Shown here: positions 48,909 through 58,671 of the stretch, piece after piece
Layout of the letters: the number at the start of each line of letters is the position of its first letter
Position numbering within the stretch: the first letter of the stretch is position 1
Source: Ramlibacter sp.
GTDB taxonomy: Bacteria; Pseudomonadota; Gammaproteobacteria; Burkholderiales; Burkholderiaceae_C
NCBI GenBank assembly: GCA_019449555.1
Contig: JAGRPN010000255.1
Location: forward strand, 1 to 60,886
Direction: 5' to 3'
Length of the DNA: 60,886 nt
Program-made: the position numbers and the translations under genes
The notes under the pieces: model-generated
The model's input: the letters and a program-made list of their open reading frames with translations, nothing else
What the model was told of the DNA's origin: nothing
The model's database searches: none

Positions 48909-51365
48909 GTGGCGCTATTTGACTTGTTGAAAAAGAACCGTTGGATCAGCCTCGGGGCGGCGGGCGTGCTCGCCGCCGCGCTGGGCGGATGCGGCGGCGG
49001 AGGATCCGACACAACGACGCCGAGCGGCACGGATCCCGCGGCAACCGCGCTGAAAGTAACTCTCGCCGCCGACGCCGATGAAATAGGCTATGGCAACACG
49101 GTGGCCGTGCACGCCACGGCCACCTCCCCCACCGGGGCGCCGATCACCTACAAGTGGACCGGTATCGCGGCGCCATCGACGAGCAAGGACGCAACGGTCA
49201 AGACGCCTGAGTTGGCAACGGTCCTGGCCGGCACGGCCGCGCCGGCCAACGATCCGGGCGGGTACTACGGCAGCTTGAAGCAGGAAGACCGCTTCGGGAT
49301 CCTGCCGATCAACCCCGACAACAAGGCCGCCGTGAACGCCACCGTCACCGTCGATGATGGCAGCAAGACCGCTACCGCATCGATCACGGTCAACGCCGCC
49401 GGCATCTCGACCGGTTTGACGAATGTCCCGATCGGCGTGCCGGTCTATCTGAACAGCGGCCATGCCGATCCCAGTGCGTGGACGCTGGCTGCGGTTCCCT
49501 CGGGTTCCAATGCGGCGCTCAGCAAGGCGGCCACACGGAATGCCTTTTTTACCCCGGACGTTGTTGGCAAGTACACGGTGAAAGAAGGCAGCAAGAGCAT
49601 GGACGTCTATGCCGGTACATGGGTAGGCGCCATCTCGGGCGGCACTGAAGATGCAAAGGGACTTCCGTCCGTCAAACCCGATGACAACTGCGTTCTTTGC
49701 CATTCAATCCCCGCCATCGCGCCAGACATGTTTACTCCCTGGGCGAAGACGCCGCACGCCACGTTCTTCGCCACCGGCCTGAACGGGCAGACCTCCAATG
49801 GCGCCACTTGCGTCGCCTGCCACACCGTTGGCGCCGACACCGCGCCGCGCGCCAAGAACAGCGGATTCGACGATGCGGCCACGGCCAATAGCTGGGTTTA
49901 TCCGCTGGTCAAGAAGGTCGGCAACTGGCTCGGCATGTGGTCCGACCCGAAATCCGCCCAGGTTGCGCGCATGTCCAATATCCAGTGCGAAAACTGCCAC
50001 GGCCCGAATGCCGGCTTATCCCATGGGACGACCAAGACGGTCGGCCTGACCGGCCTCAGAACCTCTCTGGACGCATCGGTCTGCGCCAGTTGCCATGCTT
50101 CGGGCACCGGCCACCACAACTACTCCGAGTGGCAACAGCTTGACCCCGATACCGGCTACGGCCATTCCCACTCTGCGTCGGGCAATGCGTCCTTCACCAC
50201 GAGTGCCAGTTGCGCGCGTTGCCATACGGCCGAGGGTTTCCTGATCTACCTTGACCAGCTCACTGCCGGCAACATCGGGTCGCTGCCCGCAACTGCGATG
50301 ACCACCAAGGTGACTGCCGACACCGCGCATGCGGTGACCTGCGCCGCCTGCCACGATCCGCACGACGCTTCTGTGAGCGGAATCAAGTTCGACAATCCGG
50401 CCAAGCCCGGCGTGCCGTCCTCGAGCCAGCTGCGCGTGTTTGGCGACACCAAGGTGCTGCCGTCCGGCTTCGCGGTTTCCGGCTTTGGTGCCGGCGCGCT
50501 CTGCGTCGTTTGCCACAACAGCCGCAACGGCGCCCAGACCGGCTCCACCACGGCGACCTACTTGCACGAAGACGGTGAAACCTATAACGGTGGCAACCCT
50601 ACCGGCTATTCGGCGCCGCACCAGGCTGCACAGGGCGACGTGTTCGCGGGCCGCAATGCCTACTTCCTTGGCGCGGGCGCGCTGCCGCAGCTATCCAAGC
50701 ACGCCAATGTGGCGGAATCGTGCGTCGGTTGCCACATGACGCTGAACCCGCAGACGCACCTGTCCCACGGCGCCGCTGCCACCAGCAAGCACGTGTTCTA
50801 CATCCGCGACCAGGACAAGGGCAAGGTCTGCGCCAACTGCCACGGCGCAACCGACGGCGAGGCGCTGGTGAAGTCCACCGAGGACGGACTGGCCGCACTC
50901 GGCGCGAAGATGGCGAACTCCGTCAAGGCCAAGCTGGATGCGGCTTCGACGGCTGCGCCTGTCTACTTCAAGAACGTCTACCTCGTAGACGACAAGGGAG
51001 CCATCGTTCAGAACAGCGCCAAGGCAGAAGTGACAGCCAATTTCGTCTACGACGGCAGCAACAAGTACGCCAGCGTGGCGAACACCGAGGTGCACGGCCA
51101 GATCGGGCACACCTACACCTTGACCGCTCCGATCACGGTGACCGTGGGTGGCGTCAACTACACCGTGAAGTCGTTTGAAGTCGGCATCGGCTCGATCTTC
51201 TCGGACTCTGCCATGACGACCAACGTGTATGCCCTGTCAGGCAACATGGTGCGCGCCGGCTGGAACTACTATCTGATCGAAGGCGATCAAAGCAAGGGCA
51301 TCCATAACCCGAGCTTTGCGACCAACGTGATCAAGGCCAGTCTGGCGAAAGATCTCTCCAACTGA
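48909..51365 (+). CDS. Nine-haem c-type cytochrome lipoprotein
   Basis: The protein has 818 residues from GTG 48909 (GGGG six bases upstream); TTG 48897 is an alternative. Lipoprotein signal SLGAAGVLAAALGGC then GGGG. Residues ~30-255 look Ig-like (YKWTGIAAPSTSKDATVKTP). Nine CxxCH motifs lie between residues 261 and 645: CVLCH, CVACH, CENCH, CASCH, CARCH, CAACH, CVVCH, CVGCH, CANCH. The last ~170 residues have no haem motif. Such outer-surface multihaem lipoproteins move electrons to external acceptors. No MtrA- or MtrB-type partner genes are seen here. Strong candidate for anaerobic induction via the FNR-like site. Confidence 0.88.
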   Translation: MALFDLLKKNRWISLGAAGVLAAALGGCGGGGSDTTTPSGTDPAATALKVTLAADADEIGYGNTVAVHATATSPTGAPITYKWTGIAAPSTSKDATVKTPELATVLAGTAAPANDPGGYYGSLKQEDRFGILPINPDNKAAVNATVTVDDGSKTATASITVNAAGISTGLTNVPIGVPVYLNSGHADPSAWTLAAVPSGSNAALSKAATRNAFFTPDVVGKYTVKEGSKSMDVYAGTWVGAISGGTEDAKGLPSVKPDDNCVLCHSIPAIAPDMFTPWAKTPHATFFATGLNGQTSNGATCVACHTVGADTAPRAKNSGFDDAATANSWVYPLVKKVGNWLGMWSDPKSAQVARMSNIQCENCHGPNAGLSHGTTKTVGLTGLRTSLDASVCASCHASGTGHHNYSEWQQLDPDTGYGHSHSASGNASFTTSASCARCHTAEGFLIYLDQLTAGNIGSLPATAMTTKVTADTAHAVTCAACHDPHDASVSGIKFDNPAKPGVPSSSQLRVFGDTKVLPSGFAVSGFGAGALCVVCHNSRNGAQTGSTTATYLHEDGETYNGGNPTGYSAPHQAAQGDVFAGRNAYFLGAGALPQLSKHANVAESCVGCHMTLNPQTHLSHGAAATSKHVFYIRDQDKGKVCANCHGATDGEALVKSTEDGLAALGAKMANSVKAKLDAASTAAPVYFKNVYLVDDKGAIVQNSAKAEVTANFVYDGSNKYASVANTEVHGQIGHTYTLTAPITVTVGGVNYTVKSFEVGIGSIFSDSAMTTNVYALSGNMVRAGWNYYLIEGDQSKGIHNPSFATNVIKASLAKDLSN

Positions 51366-51385
51366 TCTGGAGAATGCCGACATCA

Positions 51386-51412
51386 GGACATGCCCCACGA
51401 GGGGTATGTTCC
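51386..51412. terminator. Bidirectional hairpin between cytochrome and methyltransferase
   Basis: GGACATGCCCC-ACGA-GGGGTATGTTCC pairs with one bulged base and one G-T pair. It lies 21 bp after the cytochrome stop, between two convergent genes. Confidence 0.5.
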
Positions 51413-51482
51413 TGGTGAGGCGCACTCAACACAGCCAGGTGTCTTTGCGCGATTCCGCGAGGCGATGAATCGCACCGCTCGT

Positions 51483-53231
51483 CTACGCGCCGGGTGGGCG
51501 CCAGCCAGGCGCCAGTTCGAACCAGGGCCGTGACCGATCGTGCATCGCAGTGATCGAAACGACCGAGCCTTGCTCCAGGCGAATGGGCTCGTCGAAGCCA
51601 TAAATCGTGTGTTGCCAGTTCGAAACGGGGCGGGGTCGCGAAGGGTGATTCTCGAACCGGGCATCGTTGCCCAATTCGACGCGGATCCACTGGATGACCC
51701 CATAGCAAAGTCCCCCCTTGCTCGTGGTGATCTCGAGCACCTTTCGTTCGGCGGGAAACGTGGACTCACGGGAAAAATCGAACCGGAAAGCTTCGATGTC
51801 GTCACTCATCAGAACGGGCGCCAGATCCTCCCGATAGAGCGGCCGCTTCTTCGGATGAATGGCATTGAAGTCGCGAAGGTCGAATCCGAAAGCCTCGTCG
51901 ACGTAAAGGTTCCTTCCCAAGTCATCGCCACTCACGAGCGCGACCATGATGCTTGCGGAAGATGGCAAGACCTTGCCATCCGGTTCAAGCAGGCGCGCTT
52001 TGGCGTCCTCGATCGCGGGAAGGACATGTTCCCCCAGCAATTCGCTGGAAAAAATCTCGTGCACAAGGATGTCCGCCCTGACGGGCAGGTCCTGTCCGAG
52101 CTGGACCGCCTGCGACGGTTTGGCCAGGACCGTGATCTGGTCCTGGTAGTTATTGCGCTTGATGATCTTGCCTGCCGTGTCGGCGACCAGGCCGACGGCC
52201 TCGCATGTAAACACCTTCTTCGCGCCCAGCTTGGCGGCCATCATCGCCACCAGGCCCGAGCCGGTCCCGATTTCGAAAACGATCTTCTCCGGCGTGACAA
52301 CCGATGCAAGCCCATCGTAATAGGCTTTGTTGCGCTCGGGTTCGTTCATCATCGGGACATGCCAGATCGGAACGAGCTGGCTCAATATCCATTCGGCGCC
52401 CAGTTTGGCGGTGAGGTTGTCCGGATGCACTTTCAGGATGTCGCGACACAGCTCGATCGCCTGGCTGCCCTGGCCCGATTCCAGCAGGCAGAGCGTCGCC
52501 TTTTTCAATGTTTCAGCGTCGGTGGGCGCCAGTGCAAGCGCTGCCTTGTAGTCGGCAACGGCTTCCTGGATCTTCCCCAGGCCGTGGAAGCTGTCCCCTC
52601 GATTCACTTTCAAGCTGGCGAGGTCCGGGGCCAGCTCGATGGCCTGGGTGAAGCTGTCTATCGCTTGCGACGGCTTGTTGATCTCGACGAGTATCAGGCC
52701 CGCGTTGAAGTGGGATTCGACGGTCGGCTGGATCTGGTTGGCCCTTTGATAGCTCGCCAGGGCGTCTTCGAATTGCGCCAGGGATTTCTGGCAGTTCCCG
52801 CGGACCGTCCAGGCCGCGAGTGAAGAAGAGTCGAGCTTGATTGCATGGTCCGCGAGCGCGATGCCTTCATCGAACTCGCCCAGTTGAAACTTGCATTCGG
52901 CCAGGCTTGCCCAGCCATCGGGGTGACCCGGAAACTTCCCGGTGTAGATCCTGAAATACTGCTGCGCGCCCTGGAAGTTTTTCAACTCCCTTTCACACAG
53001 GCCGATATTGAACAGAACGTCGGCATTCTCTTGGTGCGGGTCCCGAACCTGATGCAGTAGTTCGAGGGCTCGGCCGTAGTTCCCCACCAGGGCGTGCATC
53101 ATCGCGCACAGTCTCTTCGTCTCGGGATGGGCCGGGTCTTGCCGGCACAGGGCTTCGCACTCCGCGATGGCTTCCGCGTGGTGGCCTTCCCTGAATTTCT
53201 GCTTCAACGCATCGATGTTTCGCCTGGTCAT
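51483..53231 (-). CDS. TPR-fused protein arginine methyltransferase-like enzyme (PRMT7/9-like)
   Basis: The protein has 582 residues from ATG 53231. Residues ~1-290 are tandem TPRs (e.g. AIDSFTQAIELAPD, AVADYKAALALAPTDAE). Residues ~300-582 are a class I methyltransferase with motif I VFEIGTGSGLVAMMA (Glu320). The PRMT double-E hairpin is present: Glu392 in DILVHEIF and Glu401 in SSELLGEHVLP, spaced nine residues as in eukaryotic PRMTs. The order TPR then PRMT mirrors human PRMT9. Bacterial enzymes of this kind are rare and their targets unknown. No clear C-terminal THW loop is identified. Divergent from bzdN. Confidence 0.75.
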   Translation of the reverse strand: MTRRNIDALKQKFREGHHAEAIAECEALCRQDPAHPETKRLCAMMHALVGNYGRALELLHQVRDPHQENADVLFNIGLCERELKNFQGAQQYFRIYTGKFPGHPDGWASLAECKFQLGEFDEGIALADHAIKLDSSSLAAWTVRGNCQKSLAQFEDALASYQRANQIQPTVESHFNAGLILVEINKPSQAIDSFTQAIELAPDLASLKVNRGDSFHGLGKIQEAVADYKAALALAPTDAETLKKATLCLLESGQGSQAIELCRDILKVHPDNLTAKLGAEWILSQLVPIWHVPMMNEPERNKAYYDGLASVVTPEKIVFEIGTGSGLVAMMAAKLGAKKVFTCEAVGLVADTAGKIIKRNNYQDQITVLAKPSQAVQLGQDLPVRADILVHEIFSSELLGEHVLPAIEDAKARLLEPDGKVLPSSASIMVALVSGDDLGRNLYVDEAFGFDLRDFNAIHPKKRPLYREDLAPVLMSDDIEAFRFDFSRESTFPAERKVLEITTSKGGLCYGVIQWIRVELGNDARFENHPSRPRPVSNWQHTIYGFDEPIRLEQGSVVSITAMHDRSRPWFELAPGWRPPGA

Positions 53232-53320
53232 GCTGGGAATTATTGCCCTGTTCGGCGAATCCGCCGCTCCATGGCCGGCCACGGCGAACTCCGTGCTAAA
53301 GGTGCATAGCGCATGAATGT

Positions 53321-53366
53321 TTGATCCAGATCAAAGAAATGGGCGCCGCCCCGGGCGCAATATACG
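53321..53366 (+). promoter_or_regulatory. FNR/Anr/AcpR-type site TTGAT-CCAG-ATCAA with -10 region before bzdN
   Basis: A perfect FNR consensus at 53321-53334, centred at 53327.5. A class II start (centre -41.5) would fall at ~53369, where CAATAT (53358-53363) or TATACG (53361-53366) provides a -10. The bzdN start is at 53413, giving a ~44-base leader. In Azoarcus the FNR-type protein AcpR activates the homologous bzd promoter. Confidence 0.8.
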
Positions 53367-53412
53367 CATTCCGGTACCGGAATACCCCTATCGGACCCAA
53401 CAGGAGACAGAT

Positions 53413-54588
53413 ATGGACGCTGAAGGACCCGGCCGCGAGGCCGAACTGGACGAGATCCTCGAGTATTGCAACACGCTCAGGCAGTCACCCATACCCGCAG
53501 ACGATGCGCTGCCCAGCGGATTCACGGGCACGCTCGGGCACTTCCCCGTCTACTTTCCCGAGGAGATCGCGCACGCGGCGGGCCTGCTGCCGGTCAACAT
53601 CGTGGGCGGCGGCAACAAGCTCGAGCTCAAGCACGCGGACGCGCACATGGGATCGTTCATCTGCTCGATCTGCCGCTCGACATCGGAGATGGGGCTGAAC
53701 GGCTCGCTGCAGGGGCTCAAGGGCTTCATCACCCACCCGATCTGCGACGCCGCCAAACATCTGGCCGGCATCTGGTCGCGCAACTTCCCGGACCAACTCG
53801 CGCAGATCCTGTACCTGCCGCAGAACCCCAACACCCCCGGCGCGGTGCGCTACGTGGCCGCCGAGTACCAGCGGCTGCGCGGCGAACTGGAGCGCAAGTC
53901 GCACCGGCAAGCCACCGACGAGAACCTGCGCGCCAGCATCCGGGCCTACAACCGCAACCGTTCACTGCTGCGCGAGCTGTACGCCATCCGGCGCGAGGAG
54001 CCGTGGAAGGTGAGCTGCACCGAGTCGTACCTGCTGCTGCGCGCCCGCACCCGCATCCCCTGCGAGGCGCACAACGACCTGCTCGAGAGCGCTCTGCGGG
54101 GCATCCGGGCGCGCAATCGGGCGGCGCAGGACAAGCCGCGCGTCGTCTTCGTCGGCGGTTTTTGCGAGCAGCCGCCGCTGGAGATGCTGGAGGCGATCGA
54201 TGACAACTGCTACGTGGTCGATGACGACCTGCTGATCGGCCTGCGCTGGATCACGGCCGACGTGCCCGGCAACGGCGACCCGATCTGGGCGCTGGCCGAA
54301 AGCTTCATCGAGCGCTCCGCGGCCAGCCCCGTGCAGCATGACGAGCGCAAGACCAAGGAAGGCTACCTGATGGACATGATCGCCGGCAGCAAGGCCGAGG
54401 CGGCGATCGTGACGGCAGCCAAGTTCTGTGAGCCGGGGCTCGACGAGCAGGTGGCCTGGTCCAAGCACCTCGACCAGGTCGGCGTGCCGTACCTCATCCT
54501 CGAGTTCGAGGAAAAGATGACTTCGTTCGAGCAGATGGCGATGCAGCTCGAAACCTTCGCCGAATCGCTGCTTTTCGCAACCGCCTGA
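53413..54588 (+). CDS. bzdN: Benzoyl-CoA reductase subunit BzdN (2-hydroxyacyl-CoA dehydratase family)
   Basis: The protein has 391 residues; AGGAGA precedes ATG 53413. HgdB/FldC-like fold; conserved cysteines occur in [15 protein letters not shown] and [11 protein letters not shown] near residues 92-120, and [15 protein letters not shown] later. Cys ligands of the [4Fe-4S] site are in the N half. BzdN and BzdO form the ring-reduction module that takes electrons from the BzdPQ ATPases. Gene order N-O-P-Q-M is the same as in Azoarcus. The aerobic box pathway is not required for this enzyme; benzoyl-CoA is reduced to a cyclic diene with ATP hydrolysis. Confidence 0.85.
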   Translation: MDAEGPGREAELDEILEYCNTLRQSPIPADDALPSGFTGTLGHFPVYFPEEIAHAAGLLPVNIVGGGNKLELKHADAHMGSFICSICRSTSEMGLNGSLQGLKGFITHPICDAAKHLAGIWSRNFPDQLAQILYLPQNPNTPGAVRYVAAEYQRLRGELERKSHRQATDENLRASIRAYNRNRSLLRELYAIRREEPWKVSCTESYLLLRARTRIPCEAHNDLLESALRGIRARNRAAQDKPRVVFVGGFCEQPPLEMLEAIDDNCYVVDDDLLIGLRWITADVPGNGDPIWALAESFIERSAASPVQHDERKTKEGYLMDMIAGSKAEAAIVTAAKFCEPGLDEQVAWSKHLDQVGVPYLILEFEEKMTSFEQMAMQLETFAESLLFATA

Positions 54589-54602
54589 CCGGAGCCCATG
54601 CC

Positions 54603-55949
54603 ATGACCACCGAAACACTCGAGCGGCCCGCTGCCGACAGCGCGGCCGAATTCAACCCGATCGCCGAGGGGCAGCGCCTGATGAAGGCCTGGTATGCCAA
54701 CCTGGAGCAGGCCAAGGAGCGCGGCCAGAAGGTCGCCAATGTCTTCGTGATGGGCAATGCCATCGAAATCCTGCGCACGTTCGACTTCCAGCTCGTCTTT
54801 CCGGAGATCAATTCACTGCAGACCGGTGTGAAGAAGGTCTCCGAGGAGTACCTGCGCGAATCGGAGGACTACGGCTACTCGCCCGACGTGTGCTCGTACG
54901 TGAAGGCCGATGTGGGCCTGATCCTGCGCAAGCAGAAGCACCCGGCGGGCACGATTCCCCACGCCGACATCGCCATCACATCGAACATGTGCAGCACGTT
55001 CATCAAGTGGGGCGAGATCTGGGAGCGCATGCTCAAGACGCCCACCTTCACGCTCGACCTGCCCGGCCAGCGCGGCGCCGGCTGGCAGGTGCGCCGCGGC
55101 GACGCCCAGCACATGGCCGACTCCCAGTGGGTAGAGGCGCAGTTCCGGCACCTCATCACGCGTTGCGAGGACATCACGGGCAAGCGCTTCAGCTTCGATC
55201 GCCTCGCCGAGGTCCAGGACCGCGTCAACCGCATGGTCTACCACTGGAACAACGTGATGGCGCTCAACCGCGCCTGCCCCGCACCGTACAACGCGATGCT
55301 CGATGGCCTCACCTACATCGGCATCATGAACGTCTACCGCGGCACCGAGGAAGGCGTCGAGTACATGCGGCAGCTCGAGGAGCAGCTGCGCGCCAAGGTG
55401 GCGCGCGGCGAGGGGCGTGTGCCCGAGGAGCGCTTCCGGCTGCTGTTCTCCGGCACGCCCTGCTACGTGTCCATGCGCCGGCTGGTCGAGCTGTTCGAGA
55501 GCTGGGGCGGCGTGTTCGCCTATTCCGACTACCTCACGTTCGCGGCGGGCGGCATGGACGCGGGCGAAATGGTCTACGACACCTCGCGCCCGCTGGAGAG
55601 CCTGGCCGAGATCACGGCCCTGGCGGCGCAACGCGGCCTGTCGAACCAGTTCTTCGCCCACGAGCGGCTGGCCCAGCAGATCAAGGAATACGACGTCGAC
55701 GGCGTGGTGTTCCACGGCATCAAGAGCTGCCGCTTCGTCTCTTCCGGCATGGCGGATACGCGCAACTACCTGAACCAGCGCATGAACATCCCGAGCCTGT
55801 ACGTCGAGTCGGACCTGATCGACCCGCGCTACTGGTCCGACGCGCAGATCAAGAACCGCGTCGACGCCTTTTTCGAGTCGCTGCACCAGCGCGGCGGCCC
55901 GCCGCCCACGGAACGGGTGCAGGCCGCAACGAAGGGAGGTGTGAAATGA
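54603..55949 (+). CDS. bzdO: Benzoyl-CoA reductase subunit BzdO
   Basis: The protein has 448 residues, 14 bp after bzdN. HgdB-like domain with an N-terminal extension relative to BzdN. Conserved segments: [58 protein letters not shown] and [16 protein letters not shown]. The Cys in DVCSYVK, SNMCST and KSCRF are the expected Fe-S or substrate-site positions. Its stop overlaps bzdP (ATGA). Length matches the ~50 kDa subunit of Azoarcus- or Thauera-type reductases. Confidence 0.85.
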   Translation: MTTETLERPAADSAAEFNPIAEGQRLMKAWYANLEQAKERGQKVANVFVMGNAIEILRTFDFQLVFPEINSLQTGVKKVSEEYLRESEDYGYSPDVCSYVKADVGLILRKQKHPAGTIPHADIAITSNMCSTFIKWGEIWERMLKTPTFTLDLPGQRGAGWQVRRGDAQHMADSQWVEAQFRHLITRCEDITGKRFSFDRLAEVQDRVNRMVYHWNNVMALNRACPAPYNAMLDGLTYIGIMNVYRGTEEGVEYMRQLEEQLRAKVARGEGRVPEERFRLLFSGTPCYVSMRRLVELFESWGGVFAYSDYLTFAAGGMDAGEMVYDTSRPLESLAEITALAAQRGLSNQFFAHERLAQQIKEYDVDGVVFHGIKSCRFVSSGMADTRNYLNQRMNIPSLYVESDLIDPRYWSDAQIKNRVDAFFESLHQRGGPPPTERVQAATKGGVK

Positions 55950-56770
55950 GGTACGTCGGCGGCGTCGACGTCGGATCCACCCAGACCAAGGCTGTGATCC
56001 TGGACGAGGACGGCAAGGTGGTCGGGCGGGCGCTGCTCGACATGGAAACCAGCATGATGACCATCGCGCAGGACGCCTTCCGGGCGGCCCTGGCCGACGC
56101 GGGCCTGAACGAGGACCAGGTGGCGCGCGTCGCCAGCACCGGCTACGGCCGCTACAACGTGTCGTTCGGCGACGAGCAGGTGACCGAAATCACCTGCCAC
56201 GCGCGCGGCGCGGTGGCCCTTTTTCCCGGCACCCGCACCGTCATCGACATCGGCGGCCAGGACACCAAGGCGATCTCGGTGAAGCCCGACGGGCAGGTGG
56301 CCGACTTCACCATGAACGACAAGTGCGCCGCCGGCACCGGACGCTTCCTGGGCGCGGCGTCGTACGCACTCGAGATGTCTCTCGGTGAACTCGGGCCGCT
56401 GGCCCTGAAGTCGCAAAACCCGGTGCGCATCACGACCACCTGCACGGTGTTCGCCGAGTCCGAGATCATCAGCCACCTCTCGAAAGGCATCCTGCCCGAG
56501 GACGTGCTGATGGGCGTGCACCAGGCCATCACCAGCCGCTGCGTGTCGCTCGCGCGCCGGGTCGGCGTGCACTCCGAAGTGACCTTCACTGGCGGCGTCA
56601 GCCGCAACGTCGCGATCGTCAAGCTGCTGGAGGAGTCGGTGGGCATGAAGATCAACGTCAGCCCCGATGCCCATTTCTGCGGCGCCCTCGGCGCCGCCCT
56701 GTTCGCCCGCGAACACGCGTTCGCCACGCCGGCCCAGCCGGCCGAATCCCTCGCCCAGGAGGCAGCATGA
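55946..56770 (+). CDS. bzdP: Benzoyl-CoA reductase ATPase subunit BzdP
   Basis: The protein has 274 residues; GGGAGGT ahead of ATG 55946. ASKHA/BcrAD ATPase: [19 protein letters not shown] phosphate loop, [16 protein letters not shown] second loop. The bridging [4Fe-4S] Cys are 127 (NDKCAAGTG) and 166 ([10 protein letters not shown]). Two such subunits share the cluster and drive electrons to the ring with ATP. The short length (274) fits the Azoarcus BzdP rather than the longer BcrA of Thauera. Coupled to bzdO and bzdQ by ATGA overlaps. Confidence 0.87.
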   Translation: MRYVGGVDVGSTQTKAVILDEDGKVVGRALLDMETSMMTIAQDAFRAALADAGLNEDQVARVASTGYGRYNVSFGDEQVTEITCHARGAVALFPGTRTVIDIGGQDTKAISVKPDGQVADFTMNDKCAAGTGRFLGAASYALEMSLGELGPLALKSQNPVRITTTCTVFAESEIISHLSKGILPEDVLMGVHQAITSRCVSLARRVGVHSEVTFTGGVSRNVAIVKLLEESVGMKINVSPDAHFCGALGAALFAREHAFATPAQPAESLAQEAA

Positions 56771-57759
56771 TCTACGTTGTTGGACTCGACATCGGATCGA
56801 CCTACACCAAGGCGATCGCGCTCGACGCGGACCGCAAGGTCGTGGGCACGGCCGTGCGTCGCACGGGCTTCAAGCTGGCGCAGGCCGCCGAAGCCGTCTT
56901 CGAGGACCTGCTTGCGAACTGCGGGCTGCAGCGTTCGGACGTGACCTACGTGGGCGCCACCGGCTACGGGCGCTACACGGTGCCGTATCGGCATGCGCAG
57001 ATCACCGAGCTCACGGCGCACGCGCAAGCGGCGGTGCACCTGTTCCCGGACACACGCACCATCCTGGACATCGGCGGCCAGGACATCAAGGCGATCAAGG
57101 TCGACGGCGACGGGCGCGTGAAGGCCTTCCGCCTGAACGACAAGTGCGCCGCCGGCACCGGTGCCTTCCTGGAGAAGACGGCGCGCTATCTCGGCCTGAC
57201 CACGGAAGACATCGGCCCTTACGCGCTGCGCGCGACTTCACCGAAGACCATTAGCAGCGTGTGCGCGGTGTTCGCCGAGTCGGAGGTGATCAACCACCTG
57301 TCCAACGGCGTGCCGGCCGAAGACATCATGATGGGCGCGATGATCTCGCTCGGCGGGCGGGCGATCCAGCTGATGCGGCGCGTCGGCCTGGAGCCCGGCT
57401 ACATGCTCACCGGCGGCATGACGCGCAACGAGGCGATGGTGACGGCGCTTGAGCAGGCGCTGGGCGCCCCGTTCCACGTCGCCCCGAACGGGCTGGGTCA
57501 ATTGAACGGCGCTTATGGCGCAGCCTTCCTCGGGCTGCGGCGCGTGGAGAAGCTGCTGGCGCAGGGCCAGCCAATCCCGCCCACCGCCGCGCAGCAGGGG
57601 CAGGCCGATAACAGGCAGACGGTGCGCCGCTGGTCGGCGATGGCCGCCACGCGCCGGCGTTTCGAGCCGTGCGGTACCGGCGAGTGCCCGGTCGTCCCGG
57701 CCGTCCTCACGAAGTTGAAATCCGCGCCCGCCGCAAACCCTGAGCAGGCCGCCGCCTGA
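56767..57759 (+). CDS. bzdQ: Benzoyl-CoA reductase ATPase subunit BzdQ
   Basis: The protein has 330 residues with the same ASKHA organisation: [32 protein letters not shown], Cys127 in NDKCAAGTG and Cys166 in [10 protein letters not shown], at exactly the same residue numbers as in the partner subunit. A ~50-residue Ala/Pro/Arg-rich tail follows [13 protein letters not shown] and includes a CGTGECP pair, a possible extra contact or Fe-S site. Together BzdP and BzdQ make the ATP-dependent activase heterodimer. Confidence 0.87.
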   Translation: MIYVVGLDIGSTYTKAIALDADRKVVGTAVRRTGFKLAQAAEAVFEDLLANCGLQRSDVTYVGATGYGRYTVPYRHAQITELTAHAQAAVHLFPDTRTILDIGGQDIKAIKVDGDGRVKAFRLNDKCAAGTGAFLEKTARYLGLTTEDIGPYALRATSPKTISSVCAVFAESEVINHLSNGVPAEDIMMGAMISLGGRAIQLMRRVGLEPGYMLTGGMTRNEAMVTALEQALGAPFHVAPNGLGQLNGAYGAAFLGLRRVEKLLAQGQPIPPTAAQQGQADNRQTVRRWSAMAATRRRFEPCGTGECPVVPAVLTKLKSAPAANPEQAAA

Positions 57760-57798
57760 CGGCGGCCACCGATCCCCGCCTGAACCCTGGAGGCAAGC

Positions 57799-58125
57799 AT
57801 GACCCATGTTGTGACCGAAGCGTGCATCAAGTGCAAGCACACCGACTGCGTCGAAGTGTGTCCCGTCGACGCGTTCCACGAGGGGCCGAATTTCCTGGTC
57901 ATCGACCCCGACGGCTGCATCGACTGCATGGCCTGCGTGGCCGAGTGCCCCGTCGCCGCAATCTATGTCGACAGCGACGTGCCCGCGAACCAGCGCAAGT
58001 TCCTGGCCTTGAACGCGGAGCTGGCGCGTGACTGGCCCGTCATCGTGAAGAAGCGCGAGCCTTTGCCCGATGCTGAGCAATGGGCCGGCGTCGCGGACAA
58101 ATTCGAGCACCTGCAGCACTCCTGA
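57799..58125 (+). CDS. bzdM: Ferredoxin BzdM-like (7Fe FdxA-type), electron donor to benzoyl-CoA reductase
   Basis: The protein has 108 residues. First motif CIKCKHTDCVEVCP, second CIDCMACVAECP. Ligand layout is that of 7Fe (3Fe-4S/4Fe-4S) ferredoxins; the free Cys of the CPVDC loop in Azotobacter FdI is Ala here (CPVDAF). Position directly after bzdQ (39 bp) is as in Azoarcus, where ferredoxin passes electrons to the reductase. Confidence 0.88.
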   Translation: MTHVVTEACIKCKHTDCVEVCPVDAFHEGPNFLVIDPDGCIDCMACVAECPVAAIYVDSDVPANQRKFLALNAELARDWPVIVKKREPLPDAEQWAGVADKFEHLQHS

Positions 58126-58157
58126 CGGGGTGACGCCCAGCATACAAGGAGAACACC

Positions 58158-58601
58158 ATGGAATCGATCAGCAGCTACATGCAGCAGGACCACGTCGTCA
58201 TCGACGGCATTGCCGAGCGGGCCCTGGCCGCCGCCGAGGCGCGCGACTGGGCCGCCCTGGCGCGCGACGCGGCCGAGTTCCTGCGCCGCCTGCGGCAGCA
58301 CATCGAGGTAGAGGAGAAAGTGCTGTTCCCCGCCTTCGAGCAGCGCACCGGGATGTCGGCGGCGGGCCCGAGCGTGCAGATGCGCGAGGAGCACCAGCAG
58401 ATGCAGCCGATCCTGGCCCAGATGCAGGCAGCTGCGGCGGCCCAGGACGGCGCCGGCTACCAGCGCGCGACGAAGGCGCTGCTCGACATCCTCATGCCGC
58501 ACAACCAGAAGGAGGAGCAGATGATGTACCCCATGCTGGACGAAGCCCTGGGTGAGGATGCACAGGCGCTGCTGGCCGACGCCAAGAAGGTGCTGGTCTG
58601 A
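58158..58601 (+). CDS. Haemerythrin-domain protein at the end of the bzd operon
   Basis: The protein has 147 residues after AAGGAG. Four-helix haemerythrin fold with ligand pattern: QQDHVVIDGI, LRQHIEVEEKVLFP, EEHQQMQPIL, and PHNQKEEQMMYPML. Bound di-iron would hold O2. It is 32 bp after bzdM on the same strand, so it may scavenge or sense O2 to protect the oxygen-labile reductase. Alternatively it is a separate stress gene. Confidence 0.88.
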   Translation: MESISSYMQQDHVVIDGIAERALAAAEARDWAALARDAAEFLRRLRQHIEVEEKVLFPAFEQRTGMSAAGPSVQMREEHQQMQPILAQMQAAAAAQDGAGYQRATKALLDILMPHNQKEEQMMYPMLDEALGEDAQALLADAKKVLV

Positions 58602-58671
58602 GGCCTGGTCCCCGGTATGTGCTCGAAGCGACGGGCGACCGGTACCAGCCTCACCGTCTTTTCCATCCCAT

